Shown here: piece by piece, positions 1 to 10,500 of the stretch
How positions within the stretch are numbered: the first letter of the stretch is position 1
Layout of the letters: every line of letters begins with the position of its first letter
NCBI GenBank assembly: GCA_964412105.1
Contig: CAYPNM010000014.1
Span: 1-64,000 of the forward strand
DNA length: 64,000 nucleotides
DNA from: JAKAGZ01 sp964412105
GTDB lineage: Bacteria; Bacteroidota; Ignavibacteria; Ignavibacteriales; Ignavibacteriaceae
Direction of reading: 5' to 3'
Translations under genes and position numbers: made by a program
The notes under the pieces: generated by a model
The model's input: only the letters and a program-made list of their open reading frames with translations
Database searches by the model: none
Told to the model about the DNA's origin: nothing

Positions 1-5
1 AACAT

Positions 6-28
6 ACCCTATGCTGCGGGTTTTTTTT
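6..28 (+). terminator. Possible rho-independent terminator of an upstream plus-strand gene
   Basis: A short CCC/GGG inverted repeat (ACCC at 6-9, GGGT at 18-21) is followed at once by a run of eight T. The stem is only about four base pairs, and the left edge of the window may cut the structure, so this rests mainly on the T tract. The rest of bases 1-129 shows no gene. Confidence 0.3.
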
Positions 29-129
29 ATAGCTGAATGTAACTCCTGTGTTACCTAAATACTGAAGAATTACACAAAGACGGGACATTTACATTATACT
101 TAGTATATCACACTTTAAGAGACGATATA

Positions 130-2409
130 TTATTCTGTAAAAGCTTTCAATAAAACAACGCCGTGTGATGCTACAATGGTGCCAAAATTATTCCGGAATT
201 TGCCGATATCCTTTTGTTTCCATAAATCTCGCAATAAAACCTCATTCTTAATGCCCAATTCAATTAGATTCAAATCAAATTTCTTTGATTTACTATCAAG
301 GTTAAAGATTCCAAAGGCAATATTTCCATCACTTAATTGTTTTTCCCAAACCTGTATGCTATCCTTTTTAATAACCGGAACGGCCTGTTTCCCAAGAGGA
401 TCCTGATCAAGTGCAATCACCTCATCATTTGTTAAAAGATTTAGAGTAAAATCATCCAGTTTCTCAAGATCACATCCGAGAAGCATTGGAGCCGATAAGA
501 GACTCCAAAGGCTGATATGCGTATATTGTTCATCAGGTGTCAATCCAGTTGGATGAAGACTCGGCCCCCAACCAACCCAGCCGACAATAAGCATATCAGG
601 ATCATTCCAGTGTCCTGGCCCGGCATACTTTGCATCTTCAACTTGATTAAAACCGATTTCACTCAAGCTTTGCCAGTTGTCAGTGATATCACCCGTCGTT
701 CTCCAGAGATTTCCGCCGACTTCTGCTCCCCACTCCCATACATCTCCCATTCCATACTGGCATAAACTGTAAACTATATCACGATCAACTTTATTCAATG
801 CATCTCTCATAACCAGATATGGCTTCTTTAATTCAGGAATCGAGTGGTTTTTTGCGATTTTATCATACGAACACCAATCATACTTCAAATAGTCAATTCC
901 CCATGAAGCATATGATTTTGCGTCCTGCAATTCGTGTTGATATGAAGCAGTATATCCGCCACAAGTTAATGGACCCGGAGAACTGTAAATTCCGAACTTT
1001 AAGCCCAATGCGTGTATACTGTCACCCAGAGCTTTCATACTCTGAAATTTATCGTTTACAAGGATATTTCCATCTGCATCTCTTTTAGGTGAAGTGGAAT
1101 TTCCAACAATTTCCCATCCATCATCTATGTTAATATAAGTCCAGCCATGTTGAGACAATTTCTTGTTCACAAATTCCCTGGCTGATGAAAGTACCTTATT
1201 CTGAGTAACACTAAGCCCCCAGCAATTCCAGCTGTTCCAGCCCATCGGAGGTGTAAGAGCAACCTCATTACCTATGACAATCTTAAGATTTCTCTGTGAT
1301 TCACCGTATTTATTTCTTGCAGCAATTTTAACATCATAATTTCCTTTAGAATTAACTTTACCTGTTATGATTCCCGTTTCCTTATTTATAGCTAAACCAG
1401 CAGGAAGATTTTCCGCAGTAAATGTCATTGGCCTTGAACCTGAAGCTGCAACTAAAAAAAGAAAAGGTTTGCCAACTCTTTCACCATAAATTCCCGCTCC
1501 ATTGATTTTGGGTTTTAACGAAACAGGCGGTGTCAATATATATGGGGATTCTTCTCTGAATGAAATGCTGTCACCGCTTTCAGTAAAATTAAATCTATAG
1601 GTTATATAATTAGAATGGTCCTGTTTAAAAAGAGTAAAATCAATTTCTTTGGAGCCTCCCGGTTTGAGATCTACGCTATAGGCTTTGTCATAAACGCTTT
1701 TTCCGTTCAATTTACTGACCGCTTTAATAGTAAATTTACCTTTCAACGGAAGAACTGAAGATATATTACCCAGTACCAATGATTTTGATATCGAACCGTT
1801 TTTGTATTTAAATTCTACCTGGTTATAGTTTAAAGTCAGATACTCACTTATGTTAACCATATGTAAAGATTGATGCCCGCTCCAAATTCCTCCCAGCCCG
1901 CCTCTGTCATAAACTCTTATTGCAAAAACATTCTCGGCATCCCATTTAATTCGTGGATCATTCACCGGCAGTTTGTAAACTCTTTCCAGATCCCAGTAAG
2001 TTAAAGATGGATCATAAAATAAAGTATCGACTTTTTTGCTCAAAGGAACATCACTGCCATTTATTCCAAATATCTGTCCATTTAAAAATGATTCATCAAA
2101 GTCATCAATTTTACCAAGGCAGATTTCCAAAGTATCTTTCAAATAAGCATTTTCTTTTAATGAAGAAGGGATAAAAACTTTTACCCTGTACCAGGCAAAA
2201 CCGTCAAGATTCGGATATCCCTGGTCCTCCCACATTTTATCGACACCAATTAATTTCCAATTAGAGTCATCATAGGAAGGTTTTGCATAATCAATATTAT
2301 CACCCGGAATAAATCTCCACTGTTTATCAAATTTGATCACATTTTGTTGAGGATATACAGTTAATGATAATATTAGAACTGTCATTAAAAAGAGGCAGGA
2401 TCTTTTCAT
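130..2409 (-). CDS. Secreted alpha-galactosidase, glycoside hydrolase family 27
   Basis: Hydrolyses terminal alpha-galactosides, outside the cytoplasm to judge from the N-terminal signal peptide (residues 1-21, ending near YPQQ). A jelly-roll-like region resembling sugar-binding N-terminal domains of glycosidases spans roughly residues 25-190. A linker and a putative-Ig (He_PIG-like) domain lie near 300-375, and the GH27 barrel runs from the LTPPMGWNSWN motif (about residue 386) to the end. The family nucleophile Asp is seen in YLKYDWC (about 508) and the acid/base Asp in WRTTGDI (about 573). The start is the ATG at 2409. A TTG four codons upstream is in frame, but the Shine-Dalgarno GGAGGG lies inside that extension. 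No T9SS tail is visible. It sits 80 bp downstream of the ABC operon with no other sugar genes nearby, so the natural substrate is unknown. Confidence 0.9.
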   Translation of the reverse strand: MKRSCLFLMTVLILSLTVYPQQNVIKFDKQWRFIPGDNIDYAKPSYDDSNWKLIGVDKMWEDQGYPNLDGFAWYRVKVFIPSSLKENAYLKDTLEICLGKIDDFDESFLNGQIFGINGSDVPLSKKVDTLFYDPSLTYWDLERVYKLPVNDPRIKWDAENVFAIRVYDRGGLGGIWSGHQSLHMVNISEYLTLNYNQVEFKYKNGSISKSLVLGNISSVLPLKGKFTIKAVSKLNGKSVYDKAYSVDLKPGGSKEIDFTLFKQDHSNYITYRFNFTESGDSISFREESPYILTPPVSLKPKINGAGIYGERVGKPFLFLVAASGSRPMTFTAENLPAGLAINKETGIITGKVNSKGNYDVKIAARNKYGESQRNLKIVIGNEVALTPPMGWNSWNCWGLSVTQNKVLSSAREFVNKKLSQHGWTYINIDDGWEIVGNSTSPKRDADGNILVNDKFQSMKALGDSIHALGLKFGIYSSPGPLTCGGYTASYQHELQDAKSYASWGIDYLKYDWCSYDKIAKNHSIPELKKPYLVMRDALNKVDRDIVYSLCQYGMGDVWEWGAEVGGNLWRTTGDITDNWQSLSEIGFNQVEDAKYAGPGHWNDPDMLIVGWVGWGPSLHPTGLTPDEQYTHISLWSLLSAPMLLGCDLEKLDDFTLNLLTNDEVIALDQDPLGKQAVPVIKKDSIQVWEKQLSDGNIAFGIFNLDSKSKKFDLNLIELGIKNEVLLRDLWKQKDIGKFRNNFGTIVASHGVVLLKAFTE

Positions 2410-2489
2410 TTTTCCCTCCAATAAATTAATATGCAGACATAAATATACTTTAATGGCGAATTATTTTCTTTGATATTATAATAATGCTT

Positions 2490-3659
2490 TTATCCGCCTC
2501 TTAGCGAATCTACAATATTTTTTCTGGCTGCCCTTATAGATGGTAAAAATCCACCAACTATTCCCATAACCAGTGCAAATATAAGTGATGAGATTATTAT
2601 CGATGGAGAAACTGCAAATGAAAATTGCAATTCAGAAAAGGAAGCAAAATTTAAGGTGGAAATAGAAAAGAATTGTAAGAAAGAAGCTAATATTAATCCA
2701 ACTATACCCCCCGCGAGAGAAATCATAATAGATTCAGAAAGAAAAACTATCATAATATTACGGCGTCTGAATCCAAGCGCACGCATTGTTCCGATTTCTC
2801 TGGTCCTGTTCGCAACAGCGGCATACATTGTAATCATTGCTCCGATTGTGGCACCCAGACTAAAAATTATGGTGACAAATATTCCAAGAATTTTTATGAA
2901 ATTAGACATTAATTCGGACTGTTCTTCATAGTATTGTTGTTCTATCTCAGGTTCAAATTGTTCAAGTCTTCTGTCTGATTCAAATGCTCTTTTAAATTTG
3001 TCGTAGTTATTTGCATTATCCAGTTTTAATGTTACTATTGAGACAGTACTTCCCCGATTAAATGCATCAAGTAATTGCAATGCGTCCCCCCACAACTCAG
3101 AGTCAAAACCGCTGCCATCAGTCGTAAACTCCCCAACTATAGTCCAGTTATCGCCAGCAAACTTTACCTTATCTCCTATATTGGCTCCTTTAAACCTATT
3201 AATTAAACCGGAACCAACTATTAGCTCTCTTGTACCCCATTTGAACATTCTTCCTTCCACAAGTTTAACCTGTGGACGAAGTTTTTCAACCTGAGGCGAA
3301 ACTCCACGAACTGTTACATTACTTAAACCTCCATCAACTTTTTTAAGGTTAATAACAACTACAGGCTCATAGGAAATTATAGGTTTCCCATCGCCTGTTT
3401 TTGCAATGTATGGCAGTGACCTAATAATATTCTGAGTTTCCCCGTCTATTATGCTTGAGATCTCACCGTTGGCAGATTTCCTGGCTATATGAACATTATC
3501 ATTTTGACCTGTTGCTTTAAGTGTTTTCTGAATTCCGTAAGCCATCATTAATACTGCTGCAAATACAAAAACAACCAGAGCAACACCTGAAACTGTAATT
3601 ACGTTAGTCAGTTTTCTTGTTGAAAAATTTCTAAGACTATATTTAAAGGGTATCTGCAT
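2490..3659 (-). CDS. ABC transporter permease, MacB/FtsX type (second permease)
   Basis: Membrane subunit of a MacB-like mechanotransmission ABC exporter. The layout is typical: one TM helix at about residues 17-42, a large extracytoplasmic MacB_PCD domain (about 45-250), then three TM helices in the C-terminal FtsX domain, which includes the family motif REIGTMRALGFRRRNI. It is last in the operon adaptor-ATPase-permease-permease, 17 bp after the first permease. Two different permeases suggest a heterodimeric transporter, unlike E. coli MacB, where ATPase and permease are fused and homodimeric. The substrate cannot be read from the sequence. Confidence 0.85.
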   Translation of the reverse strand: MQIPFKYSLRNFSTRKLTNVITVSGVALVVFVFAAVLMMAYGIQKTLKATGQNDNVHIARKSANGEISSIIDGETQNIIRSLPYIAKTGDGKPIISYEPVVVINLKKVDGGLSNVTVRGVSPQVEKLRPQVKLVEGRMFKWGTRELIVGSGLINRFKGANIGDKVKFAGDNWTIVGEFTTDGSGFDSELWGDALQLLDAFNRGSTVSIVTLKLDNANNYDKFKRAFESDRRLEQFEPEIEQQYYEEQSELMSNFIKILGIFVTIIFSLGATIGAMITMYAAVANRTREIGTMRALGFRRRNIMIVFLSESIMISLAGGIVGLILASFLQFFSISTLNFASFSELQFSFAVSPSIIISSLIFALVMGIVGGFLPSIRAARKNIVDSLRGG

Positions 3660-3676
3660 TTAATCTCCTGAACAGA

Positions 3677-4837
3677 CTAGCCTACAAACCTGAATCCATC
3701 AACAATCCTTGTATTTAATGCTCTGTGAATCGGGAAAACAGATGAAGCAATTCCTATTAACAAGGCAGCACTGCAGGCAAGAAAAACTGTAATTGGCTCA
3801 AGCTGAAAGATCGGGAAAAATCCTTTAGGAATAATTTGAGAAATTCCCTGAATCAAAGGGAATGTCAGTAATAAACCAATGACACCGCCAAGAAAAGAAA
3901 TAAATAAGGATTCTCCCATAATAAGTCCGGTAATGTGTCTTGCGGAAAAACCAAGAGTTTTCATAACTGCATATTCCCTGGTTCTCTCCCTTGCAGCCAT
4001 TATCATCGTATTGCCGAGAACAAGCATAATAATTCCAATTATAACAAATGATATAACATTCATTGCAGTAATAATAGCACTGGTCGATTGAAGGAATCCC
4101 TGCTGAAATGAGCGTTCAGATTCAGATTTAGTTTCAGAAGTCGAATTTTTAAACAAGGCGTCTATTTTATCTGAAATCTCACCCGCTTTATTCGGGTCTG
4201 TAATTTCTTCAATATACCACCCTACCTGATTCGCTCTTCCCGGCATTTCCTGTTTCATCCTTTCATTTACATAATCCCAATGAAACAACATCTGGGTCGC
4301 GTCTGTCGTTTTATCGCGCGGCTGATATATTCCCCTAATCACAAAATCCCATCTGCCTGGAAATATATCGCCATCAATTGTCATCGGATCGCCTATCTTT
4401 AGTTTATATTGCTTTGCTATATCTGCCCCAATAACACAGGCGTTCCTTTCCTTTTTGAAGGCCTCAAGTTGTGATTTGCTTAATAAAAACTCCGGGTAAA
4501 CATCAAAATAGTTATCAGCATCAACTGCCAGTCTTGCGAAAAACTGATTTTTGTCTATGTAAACACCTGCAAACCAATTAGCGAAAGTTACTTCCTTAAC
4601 ACCATCCACATTCGCTATTTTTTCTTTATACGCCAGTGGCAAAGGGAAAATAAATGAAACAGCCTGCCTTGTAATTAATCTGTTTGCGGATGATGCTTCA
4701 ACTCCGGCATACCATGCTGTTACCACAGTACGCAAAACTCCAAAAGCAATAACTGCAATTGCAATACCAAGTATAGTGAGAAACGTTCTCAATTTATGTC
4801 TTAAAGAATTCTTAAAAATAAGTTTTAATACTTTCAT
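3677..4837 (-). CDS. ABC transporter permease, MacB/FtsX type (first permease)
   Basis: Paralogous partner of the next permease, with the same topology: TM at about 15-38, an extracytoplasmic domain to about 265, and three C-terminal TM helices. Its FtsX signature reads REYAVMKTLGFSARHI. It starts 7 bp after the ATPase stop, so the two are probably translationally coupled. It differs enough from its neighbour to suggest a heterodimer rather than a recent duplication. Confidence 0.85.
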   Translation of the reverse strand: MKVLKLIFKNSLRHKLRTFLTILGIAIAVIAFGVLRTVVTAWYAGVEASSANRLITRQAVSFIFPLPLAYKEKIANVDGVKEVTFANWFAGVYIDKNQFFARLAVDADNYFDVYPEFLLSKSQLEAFKKERNACVIGADIAKQYKLKIGDPMTIDGDIFPGRWDFVIRGIYQPRDKTTDATQMLFHWDYVNERMKQEMPGRANQVGWYIEEITDPNKAGEISDKIDALFKNSTSETKSESERSFQQGFLQSTSAIITAMNVISFVIIGIIMLVLGNTMIMAARERTREYAVMKTLGFSARHITGLIMGESLFISFLGGVIGLLLTFPLIQGISQIIPKGFFPIFQLEPITVFLACSAALLIGIASSVFPIHRALNTRIVDGFRFVG

Positions 4838-4844
4838 AAATCAC

Positions 4845-5516
4845 CTATACAAGGTATCCCTTTTCCAGATGTCTTGTAGTCTTCGCTTTCTCAGCGGCGT
4901 GGGGGTCGTGAGTAACCATTATAATAGTCTTTTTAAATTCTGTATTCAGCCTTTCCATCAAAGTGAGTATTTCATCCGCTGAATTTTTATCAAGATCCCC
5001 CGTGGGTTCATCTGCCATAATTAATAATGGATCTGTAACTACTGCTCTGGCAATAGCGACTCTTTGTTCCTGTCCACCTGAAAGTTGTTTTGGATAATGA
5101 TCCATTCTATCTCCTAATCCGACTACATTAAGAACGGTTTCTACGTGCTTCCTTCTCTCTGATTTTGATAGAGAAGTAAGCAGCAGAGGCAATTCTACAT
5201 TTTCGAATGCGGTTAATACCGGGATAAGATTATAAAACTGAAAGATAAAACCTATGCTGTGTGCGCGCCATTTAGCAAGTGCAGATTCACTTAATTTTGA
5301 GATATCAGTTCCTCCAACTGTAATGCTTCCTTGGGATGGTTTATCTATTCCGGCTATTAGATTAAGCAAAGTTGTTTTGCCCGAACCTGAAGGTCCCATC
5401 AATGATAGAAAATCTCCTTCGTCGACTTCGAGCGAAAGGTTATTTAGAACCGGGATTTCAAAATTGTCACGGCTATATGATTTTGAAACATCCTTAACAC
5501 TAATTACATATGCCAT
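4845..5516 (-). CDS. ABC transporter ATP-binding protein, LolD/MacB class
   Basis: Cytoplasmic ATPase of 223 aa, the usual length for LolD/MacB ATPases. Walker A is GPSGSGKT (about residues 41-48), the signature is LSGGQEQRVAIARA, Walker B is LLIMADEPTGDLD, and the switch His is in MVTHDPH. The FQFYNLIPVLTAFENVELPL stretch is typical of this export subfamily. It drives the two FtsX-type permeases that follow. A GGAG lies upstream of its ATG, and it starts 14 bp after the adaptor stop. Confidence 0.9.
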   Translation of the reverse strand: MAYVISVKDVSKSYSRDNFEIPVLNNLSLEVDEGDFLSLMGPSGSGKTTLLNLIAGIDKPSQGSITVGGTDISKLSESALAKWRAHSIGFIFQFYNLIPVLTAFENVELPLLLTSLSKSERRKHVETVLNVVGLGDRMDHYPKQLSGGQEQRVAIARAVVTDPLLIMADEPTGDLDKNSADEILTLMERLNTEFKKTIIMVTHDPHAAEKAKTTRHLEKGYLV

Positions 5517-5530
5517 AAAATCTCCAAAAA

Positions 5531-6721
5531 TTATTTTATTATAACTTTTGTACCATCTTTTATATCTGGGGTAATTTTTTGAATTACCCTGTCTCCTTCT
5601 TCAACTCCTGAAATCACTTCTGTATAATCACCGACGGTTCTGCCGGTTTTAATTTCAACTTCATAAACACGACCATCTTTAACCCTGTAAACATATTCCT
5701 TTTGATCTGATTTCCTTATTGCTGTGTACGGAACAACAAGAATGGCTTTCTCAGATAAGGATTTTTCATCAACTTTCTTATTCAAGAACAAAACCTTTGC
5801 GCTCATTTCAGGAAGAACCTTGCTGTCATATTTCCTGAAAGCCACCTTTACCAGCACTGTCGCTTTTGAACGATCTGCTGTGGGAACAATTTTTGCAACA
5901 TAACCAGCATAACGATAATCGGGATATGCATCTAGTGTTATTTCACAATCCTGCCCGGATTTAATTTTTTCAATATTCGATTCTGAAACATCTGCTTCAA
6001 CCTGGAGTGAAGACATATCTGCCATAGTTACAACAGCGGCCCGCGAGGTTGAACTTGCACCAAGAGGCGAAACAATTTCACCTACATCTGCATCTTTAGT
6101 AAGAACCGTCCCATCGAAAGGAGCGCGGATAAGTGTATTCTCAAGAGCAACTTCAGCGCCCTGAACTACAGCTTTAGCAACACTGATTGACGCAAGTACT
6201 CTTTTATAATTTGCTTCGGCTGCATCAAGATCTGATTTAGGCGTACCTCCCAAAGCATAAAGCTTTTCCTGCCTTTCATAGGTACTTTTAGCATCCTGCA
6301 ACGATGCTTCATTAAGTTGAAGATTGGCTTTTGCTTGTTCCAATGCTGCTTTTACATCACTATCCTCAAGCCTGGCTATAATTTGGCCCTTTTTAACGGC
6401 ATCTCCTTCTACAACTCCAAGATAAATTAATCTGCCGGTAGCTTTAGATGCCACTGAAGCTTTGCGCTGAGCGACAACATAACCACTTGCAGTCAATACA
6501 GCATTGGATTCTAATGGCGATATTTTGCTGACAGTAACGAGACTAACTTCAATATCAGCGGAAAACAACATTTTCCAGCCGTAATAACCAAGCAATAAAA
6601 TTACAATTACTAAAAATACCGGTACTATGTATTTTGTAATTTTATTCCATCCAGAATTATTTGGAGATCTTTCTGAACGATCAATTCTTAAGGAAGAAAG
6701 GTCCACATCCTTATTCTGCAT
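5531..6721 (-). CDS. Periplasmic adaptor (HlyD/MacA family) of the ABC exporter
   Basis: First gene of the exporter operon. A single N-terminal TM anchor (about residues 29-51) is followed by a split biotinyl-lipoyl-like domain (GDAVKKGQIIARLED and its second half near FDGTVLTKDADVGE). Between these is an alpha-helical hairpin rich in Ala, Gln and Glu, then beta-barrel and membrane-proximal domains. It should link the inner-membrane ABC unit to an outer-membrane channel, but no TolC homologue lies in the window. The 229 bp upstream hold no gene and presumably carry the promoter. Confidence 0.87.
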   Translation of the reverse strand: MQNKDVDLSSLRIDRSERSPNNSGWNKITKYIVPVFLVIVILLLGYYGWKMLFSADIEVSLVTVSKISPLESNAVLTASGYVVAQRKASVASKATGRLIYLGVVEGDAVKKGQIIARLEDSDVKAALEQAKANLQLNEASLQDAKSTYERQEKLYALGGTPKSDLDAAEANYKRVLASISVAKAVVQGAEVALENTLIRAPFDGTVLTKDADVGEIVSPLGASSTSRAAVVTMADMSSLQVEADVSESNIEKIKSGQDCEITLDAYPDYRYAGYVAKIVPTADRSKATVLVKVAFRKYDSKVLPEMSAKVLFLNKKVDEKSLSEKAILVVPYTAIRKSDQKEYVYRVKDGRVYEVEIKTGRTVGDYTEVISGVEEGDRVIQKITPDIKDGTKVIIK

Positions 6722-6950
6722 AGGTTAAATTCTTATTTTATCAAACAGGCAAAAATAGTTTAATGAAAGATAATAAAATTATGCTTATCCGCTTACCCGC
6801 TTATAAATATAATTGCTTAAATATGTATTACTTAAACCGCCCAAAAGGATATTAAGTTGATCGGATTTTCTGAAATGGATACATTTTCAAATGAAAATGA
6901 AGGTGTAAATTGTTGAGATTCCAGCCCTCAAATTTAACACAAAATTACTT

Positions 6951-7406
6951 TCAGCGGATTGTTGTTAGGTGCGGAGTGTTTTTGATATAATGGACCAGTT
7001 GATCAATTGTAAATTCCTTTTCATCAAGCACTGCTTTAACTACATCCCCTATTGAGATAAATCCCGTAAGTTTCCCATTATCAAGAACCGGTAAATGCCT
7101 GATTCTTTTATTAGTCATTAATGCAAGGCATTCTTCCGGGCTGCGGTCAGGAGTTATATAGATTACTTTTGAAGACATTATTTCTTTTACCATCGTTTCT
7201 TTGGAACTCTTCCCAACCAGAATAACTTTTCTCGCATAATCTCTTTCCGACATAATTCCAACCGGATTTCCATTTTTGTCCACAACAAGAAGCGCCCCTA
7301 TACTTTTATCAGCCAGCATTATAAGTGCCTTAAAGACAGTTGAATCCTGGTTAATCGACCAGATCTGATTCCCCTTGTTGGCTAAGATTTCTCTTACTGT
7401 CTTCAT
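6951..7406 (-). CDS. CBS-domain pair protein
   Basis: A 151-aa cytosolic protein made of two CBS motifs (about residues 8-65 and 76-133), each with the usual GIMSERDY- or GFISIGDV-type end. CBS pairs bind adenine nucleotides and act as energy or ligand sensors. Stand-alone versions of this length are common, and their partners are usually unknown. A strong Shine-Dalgarno (GGGAGGA) precedes the ATG. It appears monocistronic, between the ABC operon and the large surface protein. Confidence 0.85.
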   Translation of the reverse strand: MKTVREILANKGNQIWSINQDSTVFKALIMLADKSIGALLVVDKNGNPVGIMSERDYARKVILVGKSSKETMVKEIMSSKVIYITPDRSPEECLALMTNKRIRHLPVLDNGKLTGFISIGDVVKAVLDEKEFTIDQLVHYIKNTPHLTTIR

Positions 7407-7529
7407 AGCATCCTCCCTATAAAAAATTGTAAAATTTCTTATTGTAAACGCATACTACTATTTGATAAGATAAACTGTTTAGGCTAAATATAAAATAACA
7501 ATTTTTTCATCAAAAGCTACTAATTAATT

Positions 7530-10500
7530 TTACCATCCGGGAGAAATTATAAAGCCAAATTGATATCTGTTGTCCGGCCGCTGGAATGCATCTGCATAAT
7601 AAATTTGTCCAACAATGTATCCGAATAAATTAAATCTGGCAGCAACGCCTGCAGAAAATACCGGAATTCTTTTATTTGATGTTGAAGCAAGATCAAAAAC
7701 CGGTGGGCTGTCCGATGACCAGGCAACTCCTCCATCGAGAAACAATGATAACTCGGTGGGCAGATAGGGAAAATTAAGCAGACCAAATTGCTCGTTACCA
7801 AATAATGGTACTCTGAATTCCATATTAAATACAGCTATCCTGGATCCAACCAACCTATCAAATACAGGACAGCCATTTAACCCATTTCCACTGCATTCCG
7901 ATTGACTAAATGAGTTTAGATCATATCCTCTGACAAGTGTAGCATAACCAATAGATAACGGATAGAGTCTATTATCTTGTGAGTCTTTTCCATATCTACC
8001 ATAATGCAGAGCCCTGAATGCAAGAGTAAAAGGTGAAAAGAAGAAATATTTTCTAACATCTGCTGTTAGCGTATAAAAATTCAGCGAACCAATGCTCGGC
8101 TGAACTTCAAAACGATAACGACTGCCTTCAACCGGTGATGTAAATCCCATAAATGAATAATCACCAACATATGCTAGGTCAGTCCTAAAAATATTAAGGG
8201 AAGGCGGTGAATCTAAATTTTCAGTATAACTATTTACTAAATAATTACCGACCATAACAGTGTGATCCGCTTCCAGACCAAAGCCGATGTTCTGAAATCC
8301 AATTCCAAATTCGAGTCTTCTGTTGGTTGATAACGGATACTCTCCTAACAAACTGACCTGGTTATTGTATACTCTTTGCTTGTAAAAAATAAAATCATTT
8401 GCCAGATATTGTTGACCCTGAATACTTACTGTATCAAGCTTTTGACCAAAATAACCTGAAAGATATGGAATATGCCCTATTGAAGCCCCCCAGTTTATTC
8501 TATGACTTCTATTAAAATAGGTAACTGCTCCTCCAATATCTTTAAACTCACCGTTTGCCTGAACCACTCCTGATAGTAAGTGGTTACCAAGCATATCACT
8601 GAACAGCATGCTTATTGATCCACCAACATAAGTTCCAAACATATCATTTCCTACTCCTATAGATGCCTGACCAATATTGTACAGACTGAGAGAAGGCTTA
8701 TAATCTTTTTGCTTTATTTCATTTTCTGCTATAAATCCGGTTGTGTCATCGCTTAAATAATTTTCTACTATGCCAGCGCTGGCTTTTGATTTAAGCGGGA
8801 GAGAAACTACATCTTCATATTCATTATCCTTTGGATTAAATTTTACTCCCTGAGCATTTTCTCGGCTTAGTCCCCTTACATCATAGGAAGCATTATCAAA
8901 AACATCAAATACCAACCGCCCCGTTTTTTGCGCAACAGAAATAGCAGGAGATAAAGAAGTTAAACCACTTATCCCGGTTGATACATTTGTAACTCTGTAA
9001 TATTCATTCTTGTCAAATAAATATCTATAAATGTTGCTGATACCATCCGGATCTGAGATGAAATAAATGCTTTTACCATCAGGAGAAAACTGTGGATTGA
9101 TCAACTTAGCATCCTTTCCCATTGCAAGATATCTGACGGCTTTTGTCTTCATATTAAGCAAGCCTATTCGCATAGGACCAAATACATACCTGGATAGATT
9201 AGTTGACCCTCCCTGGTCAGTTACAAACGCAAGTGTTTCCCCATCAGGTGACCACGCCGGCTGAAGTTCGGCATATTTGTCATTGGTCAACTGCTCAAGG
9301 TCTTTATTATCAAAATTATAAAGATAAAGGTTGTTAATGCCGCCATAAGTTCCTGATATCGCTAGCTGTTTTCCATCAGGAGACCAGGCAAGATGAAAAA
9401 TACCGTCAACTTTTTTCAAGCTGAAAGTCTCTTTTATATTGCCTGATGATACATTTACAATTGAAATCGCATTTTCACCATTCTTTACAACAACAAAAGC
9501 AAATAGTTTACCATCCGGTGACCAGCTTCCTGAAGAATTTATAAATTGGAGATTATCGAAATGAGCATCGCTGTTCGAACTGACTAATTTTTTATAAATC
9601 TCTCCCGTATGTGCATCTATTAGATATAAATCAAGAGTAAACAGATCGTGTCTTGCTATTACCGCTACATATTTACCATCCGGACTAATTACTGGAGATA
9701 AATTTATAGCATCTTTTTCAGCACTTATTGTATAACCCAGACTATCAGGATTAGTTCTTCCGCTCAATTCTCCTTTATACTCATCCATTACATCTTTTTT
9801 CCAATCGACTGAAAGAGAATCAAGATTAATACCAATTGTCTTTTTAAATGCCCTGTCCCATCCAAACTCTAATGCATTTATTAACAATTTTGGAATTTTA
9901 TCATCTCCCCATCTGCTCCCGATATAAGCCAGTATAGCCTGACCATATCTATATGGAAAATATTTAGCATTTTTGCCTACATCATCAATTGATGGAACAT
10001 CATCATTCAGAACTGCATCTCTCAGCCACATCGAAGTCAGAGCATCTTTTCTTCCTATAGAGAAATATTCAGCCATACCTTCAATGAACCACAGCGGAAA
10101 GGATTCTGCTTCCTTAAATCCATTTTTCCTGGAACGAATAATATCATATTGAAAAGCGTGAACGAGCTCATGACCCAAGACATGGTTATTGTCGGCAAAA
10201 TCACCTGCGAAAGGTATAGTAATTCTGTTTTTTATTCCTTCGGTTACACCACCTGTTGCTTGGGATAAAAATCCTTCCACAACATTGGTTTGTTCAAAAT
10301 CTGCATGATTAGCGTAAAGAATCACGGGTTGGTCTTTTTTGAGTGAATCACCAAATAGCTTCGTGTACCTGCTTCTCCATCTTTCTAGCATTTCAGCAGC
10401 ATCATAAGTTGCCGCTCTTTCTTCTGGATAATAGTAGATATCAAAATTTTTAGTTTTCAGAATACTAAAGTTAAAATTCTGATATTGGATTTTATTTCTT